From: SAR324 cluster bacterium
GTDB lineage: Bacteria > SAR324 > NAC60-12
Length of the DNA stretch: 6,872 nt
Assembly (NCBI GenBank): GCA_028822475.1
Contig: JAPKDT010000111.1
Span: 1-6,872 of the forward strand
Reading direction: 5' to 3'
The position numbers and the translations under genes are program-made. The notes under the pieces are model-generated. The model had not been told where the DNA came from. It saw nothing but the letters and a program-made list of their open reading frames with translations, and ran no database searches. Every line of letters begins with the position of its first letter. Position 1 is the stretch's first letter. This document shows positions 6,578-6,872 of the stretch, in pieces.

Positions 6578-6872
6578 TATACGTCTTACTTTAAGGCCAT
6601 TTCAGTCTCGATTTAATTGTAGTAGACATGGAATGATTATCAGATGCAGCTTTAATCCTGATCAATATTAGTCTATTGAAATAACTTTCTTTGACCCATA
6701 CATAGATAACTATGAAGCGTTCTCAATAGATTTTCCGCTCGACAGCAAGCCCACTGATGATCAGGCAGGAAAATAGCTTTGGTAATACAAACCTTGGTTT
6801 AAAGCGACTAATAGACTGAGATGCTTCCTCGTCGATGCACTAAATTTAGAACTCGGGACACGATTTAGTGCT
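6578..6872. other. Gap with no convincing gene
   Basis: These 295 bases up to the window edge show no open frame with a good start on either strand, no tRNA and no clear terminator with a T run. They hold a 34-codon open stretch (6672-6773, ended by TAG) that follows an in-frame TAG at 6669-6671, several short inverted repeats such as GCTTT/AAAGC at 6776-6780 and 6801-6805, and the 9-bp inverted repeat at the edge. It may be a control region or the remains of a decayed gene. Confidence 0.5.
6837..6871. repeat. 9-bp inverted repeat at the window edge
   Basis: GCACTAAAT at 6837-6845 and its exact reverse complement ATTTAGTGC at 6863-6871 enclose 17 bases. The left arm overlaps a second palindrome, CTAAATTTAG at 6840-6849. 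It could be a hairpin, a protein-binding site or the end of an element lying mostly outside the window. The following sequence is not available, so a terminator T run cannot be checked. Confidence 0.5.

Noticed and set aside
6483..6671. Rightward 62-codon open frame overlapping the small acidic gene
   Set aside because: Its first half is another frame of the acidic gene and has a poor composition for a protein. Only the part after 6573 was kept, as a possible decayed frame.
6672..6730. TCTATTGA at 6672-6679 and TCAATAGA at 6723-6730 as an inverted repeat
   Set aside because: Eight base pairs separated by more than 40 bases in AT-rich DNA is near chance level and has no supporting context.

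Overview
This window is AT-rich bacterial chromosomal DNA with tightly packed genes. Shine-Dalgarno motifs are clear before some genes (pheT, dgkA) and absent before others (moaD, the metallo-beta-lactamase gene). The lineage cannot be fixed from the sequence. The PheT, DgkA and MoaD proteins and the large metallo-beta-lactamase/cyclic-nucleotide-fold protein look Gram-negative, proteobacterium-like, and a deltaproteobacterium-like or SAR324-like marine bacterium is a low-confidence guess. No rRNA, tRNA, CRISPR array, transposase or phage gene was seen.

Layout. At the left edge is the 3' end of an unrecognised rightward gene (3-161). It converges on, and overlaps by 10 bp, a leftward gene cluster covering 152-5566. 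Read in its direction of transcription, that cluster is pheT (phenylalanyl-tRNA synthetase beta chain), dgkA (diacylglycerol kinase), a moaD-like gene (molybdopterin synthase small subunit), and a 754-residue protein that joins an N-terminal domain of unknown role, a metallo-beta-lactamase domain and two degenerate cyclic-nucleotide-binding-fold domains. Gaps of 11, 4 and 45 bp suggest one transcript. The only pheS-like position, directly upstream of pheT, is instead taken by an unrelated gene.

Right of pheT lies a short leftward gene for a probable exported, very basic protein (5719-6099) with a plausible promoter. A divergent control region (about 6142-6352) follows, holding an imperfect tandem repeat and a 12-bp perfect palindrome. 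Next is a small rightward gene for an acidic 74-residue protein (6353-6577). The last 295 bp hold no convincing gene, only a possible decayed reading frame and a 9-bp inverted repeat at the window edge.

The cluster members do not form one pathway: tRNA charging, lipid phosphorylation and molybdenum cofactor synthesis are housekeeping jobs that seem to share a transcript. The items most worth following are the metallo-beta-lactamase protein, whose nucleotide-binding folds lack the usual phosphate-binding arginine, and the divergent pair of small unknown genes with repeats between them. I do not see clear evidence of a new multi-gene system.
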